Position numbers and translations under genes: made by a program. From an uncultured Collinsella sp. (GTDB lineage Bacteria > Actinomycetota > Coriobacteriia > Coriobacteriales > Coriobacteriaceae), in assembly GCA_900542125.1 (NCBI GenBank), contig UQMO01000018.1:1-38956 (forward strand): DNA of 38,956 nucleotides, read 5' to 3'. The notes below the pieces were generated by a model, which did not search any database, was not told the origin of the DNA, and was given only the letters and a program-made list of their open reading frames with translations. Below, one piece after another: positions 7,902 to 16,954 of the stretch. Within the stretch, counting starts at the first letter, position 1, and every line of letters begins with the position of its first letter.

Positions 7902-8567
7902 ATGCCACGCGAGACCAATGCCGCCAAACGCGAGCGCGCCATCGAGGTGTGCGAGCGCCTCAACCGTCGCTATGGCCCGGTTGAGTGCTTTTTGGACCAC
8001 GAGAACCCCTTTCGCCTGCTGATCGCAGTGCTGCTCTCGGCGCAGACGACCGATGCACAGGTTAACAAGGTGACGCCGCGGCTGTTTGCCCAGTGGCCCA
8101 CGCCCGAGGCCATGGCCGGCGCGAGTGTTGCCGACGTGGCGGACACGATCAAGTCGCTCGGCTTCTATAAGAGTAAAGCCAAGCATGCCGTGGAGGCCGC
8201 CCAGATGATTGTCGCCGATTACGACGGTGTGGTGCCGGCGGACATGAAGGAGCTCGTCAAACTGCCAGGCGTGGGGCGCAAGACGGCGAACATTGTGCTC
8301 AACGTGGGGTACGGCATTGTGGAGGGCATTGCGGTGGATACGCACGTCAACCGCATTGCGCACCGCCTGATGCTGAGCCCCAAGACGCACGCCAAGGAAC
8401 CGCTCAAGACCGAGCAGGACCTGCTCAAGATCTTGCCGCACGAGTATTGGGAGTCGGTCAACCACCAGTGGATTACCTTCGGCCGCGAGATCTGCGATGC
8501 CCGCAAGCCCAAATGCGACGAATGCCCGCTGGCAGACCTTTGCCCCAGCGTGCGCGTTTTGGGGTAG
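7902..8567 (+). CDS. nth: Endonuclease III (DNA glycosylase/AP lyase)
   Basis: A 221-aa bifunctional glycosylase that removes oxidised pyrimidines and cleaves AP sites. The helix-hairpin-helix LPGVGRKTANIVL holds the catalytic Lys (about 127). The catalytic Asp is in VDTHVNRIAHRL (about 146). The [4Fe-4S] ligands C-X6-C-X2-C-X5-C are complete at the C terminus (CDARKPKCDECPLADLC). So the cluster is kept here but lost in the MutY-like protein at 1110-2015. The ATG at 7902 follows GAGGAG; an upstream ATG would add nine residues without support. Confidence 0.96.
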   Translation: MPRETNAAKRERAIEVCERLNRRYGPVECFLDHENPFRLLIAVLLSAQTTDAQVNKVTPRLFAQWPTPEAMAGASVADVADTIKSLGFYKSKAKHAVEAAQMIVADYDGVVPADMKELVKLPGVGRKTANIVLNVGYGIVEGIAVDTHVNRIAHRLMLSPKTHAKEPLKTEQDLLKILPHEYWESVNHQWITFGREICDARKPKCDECPLADLCPSVRVLG

Positions 8568-8635
8568 CGCCGCGGCGTGCATCGGCATGCGCGCCCTATG
8601 CGCTACCATGGCAATCAATGAATTTTGACGAACGA

Positions 8636-8663
8636 CCCGCCGAGCTTGCCCCGGCGGGCTTTT
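8636..8663 (+). terminator. Short terminator-like hairpin after nth
   Basis: CCCGCCG (8636-8642) pairs with CGGCGGG (8652-8658), followed by CTTTT. It ends about 25 bases before the mfd start, so some read-through is possible. Confidence 0.6.
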
Positions 8664-8688
8664 GGCGTTGCGATGCCGGAGGAACAGC

Positions 8689-11600
8689 ATGCTCATTCAC
8701 CGTATAGCCGCGCAGCTCTACACTGCCGAGGCCCTGCAGACCGTCGAGGCCGGACTCGATGCCGGCGAGGACGTAACGCTGGCCGTGTCGCAGTCGGGTC
8801 GCACGCTTATGGCGGCTGCGCAGTTTGCGCGCCGTCCGCGCCCCACGGTCTACATCGTGAGCGGCGAGGACGCGGCCGATCGCGCTGCGCGCAGCCTGGC
8901 CGCCTATGTGGGCCTGGCGCACGTGTGCCGCTTTCCCGAGCGCAAGGACTACCCTTGGCGCGAGCAGGCGCCCGACGACGCCGTGGTTGCTCAGCGCTGC
9001 GAGGCGCTCGGGCGCATCGTGCGCGGGGACAACTGCATCATGGTCGCCTCGGCCCGCGCGCTGCTGCGCTGCGTGCCGCCGGTCGAGAGCCACTACTGGG
9101 AGTCCACTACTTTTGCGGTGGGCGAGGAGATTCCTTTTGACGAGGTGCCGCAGCGCCTGGTGGGCATGGGCTACACCAATGCCGGCGCCGCCGACGCGCC
9201 CGGCCTGTTCCGTGTGCACGGCGACACCGTCGAGGTGTTTCCCGCGCAGGAAAAGGCGCCCGTGCGCATTGAGTTCTTTGGCGACGAGATCGACCGCATC
9301 CGCCGCATGGTGAGTTCAACGGGCCAGACCATCGGCAACGAGGACAGCATCGAGATCTTCCCCTGCCGTGAGCTGGCGCTTACCGATGAGGCCGTCCACA
9401 ACATGCATGTGGCGCTCTACCGCGCCAGCCAGGACGACAGCAAGTTGGCGGCGCTGCTCGAGATGGTGGATGCGCGCATCGTCACGCCTGAGCTCGACCG
9501 CTTTTTGCCGGTGATGTACGGCCAGACCGTGAGCCCGCTGTCGCACGTGAGCGGCAAGGCGCTCGTGGTGCTGTCCGAGCCGCGCTCGCTGTTCGACGAT
9601 TGCCTGCACGCCTACGAGGATATCGAGGCACGTGCCGGCGAGGCGGGGATTGACCGACTGGATGGCCTGTACGTGCGTGCCCAGCAACTCGACTTTGGCT
9701 CCCAGCAACGCCTGAACTATGTGAGCCTCATCCGTGCCGGCGGTGCGGTGACGGCCGAGCTCAAGATTGAGCAGCCTGCCATCGCAGGCTCGGACAACCG
9801 TTTTATGACGCGCATCCAGGAGGTTGTGGGCAAGCGCTATGCCTGCGTGTTTGCCATTCCCGACCGCGGCGCGCGTGAGTCGATGGAGCTCACCTTTGGC
9901 GACGAGGGCATTACCTTTGAGGAATCGCTGACCGCGGCGCCCGAAAATGCCGGCGCCATCGGCGACCGCGTGCGCGTGGCAGCGGCGGATTCCGCCGACC
10001 GTGCCGCACGCCAGGAGGCCCATGCTTCCATTCGCGAGCGTCGCGCCGATGCGCTCAACGCCCGCTCGCTCGAGGCGGGCGCCGCGCAGGCTGCCGCCGG
10101 CGCCGCCGTGCCCACCATCTCGCGCGGGCGCGTGACCTTTGTGGACGCTGCCCTGCCGCAGGGCGTGGTGGTGCCCGACGCCAATTTGGCCGTGTTCTCG
10201 ATCGCCGACCTCAACGCCCGCATGGATGCCAACCGCGCGCGCAGCCGCCGCAAGGTTGACATTACGCAGGTCACCTTCCCGTTTAAGCCGGGAGACTACG
10301 TGGTGCACGCTACCCACGGCATCGCGCTCTTTAGCGAGATCGCGCGCCAGGAAGTGGGCGGCAAGGAACGCGACTACTTTTTGCTGGAATACGCCGATGG
10401 CGACAAACTCTATGTGCCGCTGGAGCAGGTTGACCGCATTACGCGCTACGTTGGTCCCGACGGCGATAAACCGCGCTTGACCAGGCTCAACACCGCCGAC
10501 TGGACGCGGGCTACCAACAAGGCGCGCAAGAATGCCAAAAAGCTGGCGTTTGACCTAGTCGACCTGTATACGCGCCGCTCGTCGATTACCGGTATCGCCT
10601 GTCCGCCCGATACGCCCGAGCAGATCGAGATGGAGCAGAGCTTCCCCTACGACGAGACGCGCGACCAGCTGGAGGCCATCGCCGACATCAAGGCCGACAT
10701 GGAGGCGCCCAAGCCCATGGACCGCCTGCTGTGCGGCGACGTGGGTTTCGGCAAGACCGAGGTCGCCCTGCGCGCGGCGTTTAAGTGCGTTGACTCCGGC
10801 CGCCAGGTCATGGTGCTCTGCCCCACGACCATTCTGGCCCAACAGCACTACGAGACATTCTTTGAGCGCTTTGCCCCGTTTGGCCTGGGGGTCGAGGTGC
10901 TCAGCCGCTTCCGTACCCCGGCGCAGCAAAAGCGCGCGCTCAAGGCGTTTGCCGAGGGCACGATTGATGTGCTCATCGGCACGCACCGCTTGCTTTCTGC
11001 CGATGTGAACCCCAAGAACCTGGGCATGGTGATCATCGACGAGGAGCAGCGCTTTGGTGTGCAGCACAAGGAGCAGCTCAAAAACCTGCGCGAGCAAATC
11101 GACGTGCTCACGCTCTCGGCAACGCCGATTCCGCGAACCATGCAAATGGCCACGAGTGGCGTGCGCGACATGAGCCTGATCACCACACCGCCGACCGGGC
11201 GTCGTCCCGTGATCGTGCACGTGGGGGAGTACGACCCCGACGTGGTGAGTGCGGCGATTCGCCTGGAGGTGGGGCGCGGCGGTCAGGTGTATTACGTGTC
11301 CAACCGCGTCAAGACCATCGATGATGCTGTGGCGCGCGTGCACGAGGCCGCGCCCGAGGCGCGCGTGGGTGTGGCACACGGCAAGATGAGCCCGCGCGAG
11401 GTCGAGGACGTGATGATCGAGTTCGCGACCAAAAAGATCGACGTGCTTATCGCCACGACCATCGTGGAGAGCGGCATCGACAACGCAACGGCCAACACGC
11501 TCATCATCGAGGACTCGCAGCGTCTGGGTCTGGCACAGCTCTACCAGCTCAAGGGCCGCGTGGGTCGCTCTGCCACGCAGGCATACGCGTACTTTATGTT

Positions 11601-12321
11601 CCCCGGCGAGCTGCCGCTTACCGAGGAGGCAACGGCGCGCCTGACCGCACTTTCCGAGTTCCAAGACCTGGGCAGCGGCATGCGCATCGCCATGCGCGAC
11701 CTGGAGATCCGCGGTGCCGGTTCGCTCATGGGCGCCGAGCAGCACGGCAACCTGTCGAGCGTGGGCTTTGACCTGTTTACGCAGATGCTGGGACAGGCCG
11801 TGGCTGAGGCGCGCGGCGACGACGATGCCGGCGTGGAGGCGGCGAGCGTGGGCATCAACCTGCCGGCCGACTACTTCTTGTCCGAGGAGTATATGCCGGC
11901 GGTGGACCAGCGCGTGCTCGTGTACCGTAAGCTCGCGGCAGCCGAGGACCTGGAGAGCATCGATGAGGTGCAGGAGGAGACCGAGGCCGCGCACGGCGAG
12001 CTGCCGTTGGCGGGACTCAACCTGTTCAACCGCGCACGCATCCGTATTCGCGGTGAGCGCCTGGGGCTCGAGAGCGTCACGCTCAGCGGTGGTCGCATTA
12101 CCTTCCTGGGGGTTGACGTTCCCAAGAAGGTGGCCTTTGAGCTTAAGACCCGCTATGGCGCGGTGAACTTTCCCAAGAGCCGCAAACTGTCGGTGCCCTA
12201 CAAGGCGGGTGCCGGCGCGGGCAGCGGCCTGGGTCGCGGTCTCGACGCCAGCGACGGCACCGGCCCCGTGGCTGCGGCGCTCATGCTGCTGCAACAGCTG
12301 GGTGCCAGCGACGACGACTAA
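8689..12321 (+). CDS. mfd: Transcription-repair coupling factor
   Basis: A 1210-aa ATP-dependent translocase that removes stalled RNA polymerase and recruits UvrA. The N-terminal UvrB-like region covers about 1-430. The RNA-polymerase interaction domain starts near 530 (FKPGDYVVHATHGIALF). The helicase part has Walker A GDVGFGKTE near 685 and the DEEQ box in IIDEEQRFG near 784. QRLGLAQLYQLKGRVGRS carries the late helicase motif. The C-terminal inhibitory domain starts near 1050. The ATG at 8689 follows GGAGGA directly. Length and motif order are typical. Together with mutY, nth and recQ it makes repair genes frequent in this window, though they are not one operon. Confidence 0.97.
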   Translation: MLIHRIAAQLYTAEALQTVEAGLDAGEDVTLAVSQSGRTLMAAAQFARRPRPTVYIVSGEDAADRAARSLAAYVGLAHVCRFPERKDYPWREQAPDDAVVAQRCEALGRIVRGDNCIMVASARALLRCVPPVESHYWESTTFAVGEEIPFDEVPQRLVGMGYTNAGAADAPGLFRVHGDTVEVFPAQEKAPVRIEFFGDEIDRIRRMVSSTGQTIGNEDSIEIFPCRELALTDEAVHNMHVALYRASQDDSKLAALLEMVDARIVTPELDRFLPVMYGQTVSPLSHVSGKALVVLSEPRSLFDDCLHAYEDIEARAGEAGIDRLDGLYVRAQQLDFGSQQRLNYVSLIRAGGAVTAELKIEQPAIAGSDNRFMTRIQEVVGKRYACVFAIPDRGARESMELTFGDEGITFEESLTAAPENAGAIGDRVRVAAADSADRAARQEAHASIRERRADALNARSLEAGAAQAAAGAAVPTISRGRVTFVDAALPQGVVVPDANLAVFSIADLNARMDANRARSRRKVDITQVTFPFKPGDYVVHATHGIALFSEIARQEVGGKERDYFLLEYADGDKLYVPLEQVDRITRYVGPDGDKPRLTRLNTADWTRATNKARKNAKKLAFDLVDLYTRRSSITGIACPPDTPEQIEMEQSFPYDETRDQLEAIADIKADMEAPKPMDRLLCGDVGFGKTEVALRAAFKCVDSGRQVMVLCPTTILAQQHYETFFERFAPFGLGVEVLSRFRTPAQQKRALKAFAEGTIDVLIGTHRLLSADVNPKNLGMVIIDEEQRFGVQHKEQLKNLREQIDVLTLSATPIPRTMQMATSGVRDMSLITTPPTGRRPVIVHVGEYDPDVVSAAIRLEVGRGGQVYYVSNRVKTIDDAVARVHEAAPEARVGVAHGKMSPREVEDVMIEFATKKIDVLIATTIVESGIDNATANTLIIEDSQRLGLAQLYQLKGRVGRSATQAYAYFMFPGELPLTEEATARLTALSEFQDLGSGMRIAMRDLEIRGAGSLMGAEQHGNLSSVGFDLFTQMLGQAVAEARGDDDAGVEAASVGINLPADYFLSEEYMPAVDQRVLVYRKLAAAEDLESIDEVQEETEAAHGELPLAGLNLFNRARIRIRGERLGLESVTLSGGRITFLGVDVPKKVAFELKTRYGAVNFPKSRKLSVPYKAGAGAGSGLGRGLDASDGTGPVAAALMLLQQLGASDDD

Positions 12322-12332
12322 CAAGTAGGAGG

Positions 12333-12366
12333 CGTGGCGGGACGAAGTCATCTTTGTCCCGCCACG
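12333..12366 (+). terminator. Hairpin after mfd without T run
   Basis: An 11-bp perfect stem (12333-12343 with 12356-12366) stands 11 bases after the mfd stop. There is no T run, so it is either an atypical terminator, as found in high-GC actinobacteria, or an mRNA-end stabiliser. Confidence 0.6.
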
Positions 12367-12401
12367 TTGCAGGTTGATTCCAGCCCCATCGAAAGGAAAG
12401 C

Positions 12402-13265
12402 ATGTTCGGATACATCTACAAGAAAGATGTCGCCATGATCGCGGTTGTCCTGTGTCTTTGTCTGGGCGTGGGCAGTTTCTTCGATTATCAGATCTCGAGC
12501 GCGCTGTTCAATATCGGCAGCATGTACGGTCGCTTTATCGAGGCCGCCGGCGAGCTGCCGTTCGAGCTGACGGCGAGCATCGCGGGCGTTATGCTCGTGC
12601 GCGCGGTGCGTCCTGATTCCAGGGGGAGCAAATGGCTCGCCGTGCTCGGCATCCTCGTCAATGTTGGCCTGACCGGCTACGAGATCGTCTCGTCCCTGAA
12701 GGTTGGCGGCAAACTCATCGCTGTTCAGTTGGTGCTGACATTTGTGCTGGTTATCGCCGCCAACCTTATCGTCTATCGCCTCACGCGCACGACCGAGTCC
12801 GACGAGCTCACGCGCTGGGCGTTGATGGTGCTTGCCGTGTGGGTCGCTCAGGCCATTATCCTCAACGTGATCGTCAAGCCGCTGTGGTCGCGTCCGCGCA
12901 TGCGCGTGATCGAGGTGACGCAGGGGCTCGATTTTCAGCCGTGGTGGGTGATCGGCAACCCCGACAAGTGGTCCTTTATTGCCGCCGGCGTGATTAAGGA
13001 CGGCTTCAAGTCGTTTGCGAGCGGACACACGGCGCACGCGGCGATCGGTCTTATGCTCGCCGGGCTTCCCGCGACGGCCTTTAAGGAAAAGCCGTCGCGC
13101 CGCCGGGTGGTCTTTTGGACGGCGGCTGTGGTCGCGGCGCTCGTCGCGTTTGGCCGCATCGTGATCGGAGCGCACTTTTTGAGTGACGTGAGCTGCGGTT
13201 TTGCTCTGGTACTGGCACTTGAGTGTCTTGCCGCGCGCATTGCCTATCCCAACGGCGTACAATAA
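12402..13265 (+). CDS. PAP2-family membrane phosphatase
   Basis: A 287-aa integral membrane protein with about six hydrophobic segments. It carries the three PAP2 phosphatase motifs on the C-terminal half: KPLWSRPRMR, FASGHTAHA (about 205-213) and RIVIGAHFLSD (about 251-261), with the catalytic His in SGH and the nucleophilic His in the third motif. Members dephosphorylate phosphatidate, undecaprenyl pyrophosphate or similar lipids at the outer face of the membrane. The precise substrate is not readable. The start at 12402 has GAAAGGAAAG upstream. It is probably transcribed alone or with the next gene, 45 nt downstream. Confidence 0.88.
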   Translation: MFGYIYKKDVAMIAVVLCLCLGVGSFFDYQISSALFNIGSMYGRFIEAAGELPFELTASIAGVMLVRAVRPDSRGSKWLAVLGILVNVGLTGYEIVSSLKVGGKLIAVQLVLTFVLVIAANLIVYRLTRTTESDELTRWALMVLAVWVAQAIILNVIVKPLWSRPRMRVIEVTQGLDFQPWWVIGNPDKWSFIAAGVIKDGFKSFASGHTAHAAIGLMLAGLPATAFKEKPSRRRVVFWTAAVVAALVAFGRIVIGAHFLSDVSCGFALVLALECLAARIAYPNGVQ

Positions 13266-13310
13266 CTCCGTTTGAATCATCTGACCGATACCCGGTAAGA
13301 GAGGATTGCC

Positions 13311-14336
13311 ATGCTCGCGTTTAACAACGACTATTCCCACGGCGCACATCCGGCAGTGCTGCAGGCACTCGTCGACACCAACATGGAGCCGCAGCCCGGC
13401 TACGGTACCGATGCGCACACCGAGCGTGCCAAGCAGCTTATCCGCGAGGCCTGTCAGGCCCCCGATGCCGACGTGTTTTTTCTGGTGGGCGGTACGCAGG
13501 CCAACGCGACGGTGATCGACATGCTGCTTGCGCCCTACGAGGGCGTCGTTGCCGCCGAGACTGGCCACGTCGCCTGTCACGAGGCGGGCGCCATCGAGTT
13601 TGGCGGCCACAAGGTGCTCACCATCCCCGGCTACGAGGGCAAGATGCACGCCGAGGACCTCGAGAACTATATCCAGGTGTTCTACGAAAACGAGAGCTAC
13701 GAGCACACGGTGTTCCCGGGCGCCGTGTACGTGAGCCTGTCGACCGAGTACGGCACGCTGTATTCCAAGGCCGAGCTCGCGGCGATTCATGCGGTGTGCC
13801 AGAAGCGTGAGATTCCGCTGTTTGTGGACGGCGCCCGCCTGGCCTATGCGCTGGCGGCAGATGAGTGCGACATTACCCTGCCCGAGCTGGCGCAGCTGTG
13901 CGACGTGTTCTACATCGGCGGCACCAAGTGCGGCGCGCTCTGCGGCGAGGCCGTGGTGTTTTGCGGCATGCACGCTCCGGCGCATCCCATTCCGCGCATT
14001 AAGCAGCACGGCGCGCTGTTGGCCAAGGGCCGCCTGACGGGCGTCCAGTTTGAGGCGCTCTTTACCGATGGCCTGTATTTTGAGATTGGTCGACAGGCGA
14101 TTGAGACGGCCCAGGCGCTACGCCGTGTGCTGCACGAGCGCGGTTACCAGTTCTTTTTGGAGACGCCCACGAACCAGCAGTTCGTGATTCTGCCCAACGA
14201 GGACATGGCTCGCATTCGCGAGCATGCCTCGATCGAGTACTGGGAAAAGTACGACGAGACCCACACGGTGGTGCGTTTTTGCACCAGCTGGGCAACGACG
14301 CAGGAGGACATCGACGCGTTGGCGGCTGTCCTGTAG
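13311..14336 (+). CDS. ltaE: Low-specificity L-threonine aldolase (PLP)
   Basis: A 341-aa fold-type I PLP enzyme of the beta-eliminating lyase/threonine aldolase family, cleaving L-threonine or L-allo-threonine to glycine and acetaldehyde. It begins FNNDYSHGAHP, as family members do. Further motifs are GGTQANATVIDMLL (cofactor phosphate binding), ETGHVACHEAGA, FVDGARLAYAL with the PLP-pyridine Asp, and YIGGTKCGAL with the Schiff-base Lys206. The ATG at 13311 follows GAGAGGA. A terminator follows. Confidence 0.92.
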   Translation: MLAFNNDYSHGAHPAVLQALVDTNMEPQPGYGTDAHTERAKQLIREACQAPDADVFFLVGGTQANATVIDMLLAPYEGVVAAETGHVACHEAGAIEFGGHKVLTIPGYEGKMHAEDLENYIQVFYENESYEHTVFPGAVYVSLSTEYGTLYSKAELAAIHAVCQKREIPLFVDGARLAYALAADECDITLPELAQLCDVFYIGGTKCGALCGEAVVFCGMHAPAHPIPRIKQHGALLAKGRLTGVQFEALFTDGLYFEIGRQAIETAQALRRVLHERGYQFFLETPTNQQFVILPNEDMARIREHASIEYWEKYDETHTVVRFCTSWATTQEDIDALAAVL

Positions 14337-14354
14337 CCTGATGTAATGACGAGG

Positions 14355-14397
14355 GGCCGCCTTGCGCTGGGTTTGGCGCAGGGTGGCCTTTGCTTTT
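14355..14397 (+). terminator. Terminator after threonine aldolase
   Basis: A 13-bp stem with two G-U pairs (14355-14367 with 14376-14388) is followed by TTTGCTTTT. Confidence 0.85.
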
Positions 14398-14413
14398 GGG
14401 GGAGAAGGGTTGT

Positions 14414-15004
14414 ATGACCGAGATGTCCGAGCCGACGATTCGCCTGGCGACGCCCGAAGACGCGCCGGCGTTGCTTGCCATCTATGAGCCGTATGTGCGC
14501 CAGACGGCGATTACCTGCGAATATGAGGTGCCGAGCGTTGAGGAATTCGCCGGGCGCATCGAGCGCACGCTCGAGCGCTATCCGTATCTGGTGATGGAAC
14601 TGGACGGGCGTCCGGTAGGCTATGCCTATGTGAGCCCGCTCAACAGCCGCGAGGCATACGACTGGTCGGTCGAGACGTCAATCTACCTGGCGCGCGACGT
14701 ACGCCACGGCGGGCTGGGCCGCAAGCTGCATGATGCGCTCAGGCAATGCCTGATCGCGATGGGCATCACCAACATGTGCGCCCTCATCGCCGTGCCGCAC
14801 GACAAGGACGACGAGTATCTGACGCACAACAGTCAGGATTTCCATGCCCATATGGGCTACCGCCTGGTGGGTGCCTTTGACCGCTGTGCCCAGAAGTTCG
14901 GCCGCTGGTACGACATGTGCTGGATGGAGCTGGTCCTAGCCGAGCGCACGCCCAACCAACCCAAGCCAACCTGGTTCCCCGACCTCCCCAAACCTACCAT
15001 TTAG
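14414..15004 (+). CDS. GNAT N-acetyltransferase (phosphinothricin acetyltransferase-like)
   Basis: A 196-aa acetyl-CoA-dependent N-acetyltransferase. IRLATPEDAPALLAIYEPYV and the TAIT.EYEVPS segment are typical of the Pat/MddA subgroup, which acetylates phosphinothricin, methionine sulfoximine or related amino acids. The acetyl-CoA loop RHGGLGRKL lies near 96-104. MTEMSEP at 14414 is preceded by GGAGAAGGG. The last residues (LPKPTI) and the stop codon are contributed by a repetitive hairpin (14990-15027), so the natural C terminus may have been altered by insertion of that element. Natural substrate unknown. Confidence 0.87.
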   Translation: MTEMSEPTIRLATPEDAPALLAIYEPYVRQTAITCEYEVPSVEEFAGRIERTLERYPYLVMELDGRPVGYAYVSPLNSREAYDWSVETSIYLARDVRHGGLGRKLHDALRQCLIAMGITNMCALIAVPHDKDDEYLTHNSQDFHAHMGYRLVGAFDRCAQKFGRWYDMCWMELVLAERTPNQPKPTWFPDLPKPTI

Positions 15005-15027
15005 GGACAGGTTTATTTTGGCAGGTT
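14990..15027. repeat. GGGAC-core hairpin A between convergent genes
   Basis: AACCTACCA (14991-14999) pairs with TGGCAGGTT (15019-15027) with one mismatch, around a loop containing GGGACAGGTTTA. Near copies are at 22439-22474, 24576-24608 and 32771-32809. The TAG of the acetyltransferase lies inside the loop, and the TAA of the minus-strand regulator lies at the edge of the right arm. Confidence 0.8.
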
Positions 15028-15748
15028 AGCCGATGGGCTCGGTGTATTTGGCGCGGTCGGTGCGCTGGATGCGCTTGGAGACATGGAGCGGGCGGCCGTC
15101 GGTGTCGTAGACGTAGTCGGTGATCAGGATCAGTGCCTGTCCGCGCTCGACATTGAGCAAAAATGCCTCGTTTTGCGAGGCATAGCACACCTCAAAGGTC
15201 TTATGCCCCTGTGCCGGTGCGCGATGGAACTCCTGTCGCAGCGTGGCGTAGAGCGAACCGTTGATATCGCGATCGATGAGCGTCTCGAAGCTTGGCGGCA
15301 GATAGGTGGTTTCCAGGCACAGTGGCGCATCGTCCAGATAACGCAGGCGGACAAGTTTGACGAGCTTGCTGCCCACGGCGGCGTCAAAGAACTTAGCTAT
15401 GCTGCCGGCCGCCTTGGTAAAGCCCGAGTCCACCGTGCGCGTGGTGGGCTTCATACCCTGACCCTGTACCTGCGCCGTATAGCTCGAAAACACAAGGTTG
15501 TTCTCGTGGAGTGCCGGCGTGTCGGCCACAAAGGCACCGCGCCCGCGCTCGGTGCGAACCAGACCCTCATCAACGAGCACCTTAAGGGCATGGCGCACGG
15601 TGCTGCGCGACAGCCCCGATTCGTCCATGAGTTCCATCTCGGACGGCAGCTTGTCTCCGCGTGCGTAGATGCCGGCGGCGATGCGGTCACGCAGCATGCT
15701 CGCCAAGCGCTCGTATTGGGCCAGTTTCTTATTAGACGAAGCGTTCAT
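15026..15748 (-). CDS. GntR-family regulator, HutC type (regulator 1)
   Basis: A 240-aa repressor-like protein. The N-terminal GntR winged helix (about 8-75) has KLPSEMELMDESGLSRSTVRHAL and the wing VRTERGRGAFV. The C-terminal UTRA effector domain (about 90-235) usually binds a sugar phosphate or amino-acid metabolite. It is divergent from the deglycase at 15954, and the 205-bp gap contains repeated TTGTATGC boxes, so it very likely controls that gene and itself. ATG at 15746-15748. It shares the fold with the regulators at 24701 and 27743 but is clearly a separate paralogue. Confidence 0.92.
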   Translation of the reverse strand: MNASSNKKLAQYERLASMLRDRIAAGIYARGDKLPSEMELMDESGLSRSTVRHALKVLVDEGLVRTERGRGAFVADTPALHENNLVFSSYTAQVQGQGMKPTTRTVDSGFTKAAGSIAKFFDAAVGSKLVKLVRLRYLDDAPLCLETTYLPPSFETLIDRDINGSLYATLRQEFHRAPAQGHKTFEVCYASQNEAFLLNVERGQALILITDYVYDTDGRPLHVSKRIQRTDRAKYTEPIG

Positions 15749-15768
15749 GCAATCAACCTGTATCTAAC

Positions 15769-15915
15769 TTGTATGCGAGTCTAATCAAGCATGTATTCAA
15801 TACAACAATAAAACCGCTGGTAGCTAGTTATCGAAAACCGCATCAGCAAAATTTCTAGGACAAATATAGCATACAACTAGTCGACATAACCAAAACATGT
15901 ATGTAACTTGTATGC
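15769..15915. promoter_or_regulatory. Operator array in the regulator 1 / deglycase 1 divergent promoter
   Basis: TTGTATGC occurs at 15769-15776 and 15908-15915, its complement GCATACAA at 15869-15876, and the dyad TGTATTCAATACA at 15792-15804. The gap is AT-rich compared with its surroundings. This is the pattern of GntR-family operators flanking two divergent promoters. Assignment to regulator 1 is inference from position. Confidence 0.65.
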
Positions 15916-15953
15916 CATCGAGAGCATCAAACGAGAAGAAAGGCTGATGCACG

Positions 15954-16946
15954 ATGACTACTCAGGAACAGGTCAAGGACGTCGTCTCCCAGGTTTTGGC
16001 TGACAAGGCAGACAAGGGCGGCATCAAGCGCGTCGTGTGGATTGGCGCCGGCGGATCCAACGGCGGCAACTATCCTGCCCAGTACTTTATGGAGCACGAG
16101 GCCACGCAGGTCGTGAGCTCCAGCTACACCAGCAACGAGTTCGTGCACGCCACCCCGGCCTACGTCAACGAGAACACCCTGGCCGTCGTCGTGTCCATGC
16201 GCGGCACCAAGGAGACCATCGTCGCCGCCCAGGTCGCCAAGGACCACGGCGCCAGCACCATCGCAATCTATGTCGACGAGTCCGGCCTCACCGAGGTCTG
16301 CGACTACAAGATCCAGTATGACAGCCTGGCCGTCGACGAGTCCTGCATGGGCCGTACCAACTCCGCCGTCGTGACCATGATCGCCATGGAGCTTACGCAG
16401 CAGACCGAGGGCTATGCCGAGTACGAGACCGCTATGGCCGCGTTCGACTTGGTCGACCCCATCTATCGCAAGGCCGTCGAGTACACCCGTCCGCTCGCTG
16501 CTAAGTGGGCCGAGCAGAACGCCGACAAGCCCTGCATCAACGTCATGGCTCAGGGTCCGCTCTTTGGTGCCGCCTACGTCTTTAGCATCTGCAACGTGCA
16601 GGAGATGCTGCAGATCGACTCCTGCACCATCAACACCTGCGACTTCTTCCACGGTCCTTTCGAGATCCTGGACAAGCGCACCTCGCTGTTCCAGCTCATC
16701 AGCGTCGGTCGCAGCCGCTGCAACGACGAGCGCGGCATCCGCTTCGTCAACCAGTACGGTGGCGAGCGCGTCTATCAGCTCGACGCCAAGGAGCTCGGCC
16801 TCAACGACATCAAGGACAGCGTGAGCGAGTACTTCAACCACCTGATCTTTGCCCCGATCCTCAACAACGTGTACATGCGTGCACTCTCTGCAGTCACCCA
16901 CAAGGACTACATGACGCGCCGCTACATGTGGAAGCTGGACTACTAG
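15954..16946 (+). CDS. SIS-domain sugar-amine-phosphate deglycase 1 (FrlB/Gfr-like)
   Basis: A 330-aa double-SIS protein related to fructoselysine-6-phosphate and glucoselysine-6-phosphate deglycases. These split the phosphorylated Amadori compound to hexose 6-phosphate and amino acid. The first SIS domain has VVWIGAGGSNGGNYPAQYF and VVSMRGTKETI. The second contains the catalytic-region motif as TCDFFHGPFE, where paralogues 2 and 3 have GEYFHGPFE. The usual Glu is thus replaced by Asp with a preceding Cys, which points to a different substrate or altered chemistry. It ends RRYMWKLDY, like paralogue 2. The ATG at 15954 follows AAAGG. It is controlled from the divergent regulator gap. Exact substrate not readable. 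Confidence 0.8.
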   Translation: MTTQEQVKDVVSQVLADKADKGGIKRVVWIGAGGSNGGNYPAQYFMEHEATQVVSSSYTSNEFVHATPAYVNENTLAVVVSMRGTKETIVAAQVAKDHGASTIAIYVDESGLTEVCDYKIQYDSLAVDESCMGRTNSAVVTMIAMELTQQTEGYAEYETAMAAFDLVDPIYRKAVEYTRPLAAKWAEQNADKPCINVMAQGPLFGAAYVFSICNVQEMLQIDSCTINTCDFFHGPFEILDKRTSLFQLISVGRSRCNDERGIRFVNQYGGERVYQLDAKELGLNDIKDSVSEYFNHLIFAPILNNVYMRALSAVTHKDYMTRRYMWKLDY

Positions 16947-16954
16947 GGGATATT

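Noticed and set aside
10555..14009. Two long minus-strand frames (10555-12351, 12348-14009)
   Set aside because: They lie opposite mfd, the PAP2 gene and the threonine aldolase gene; repetitive His/Leu/Gln/Arg composition is typical of antisense.
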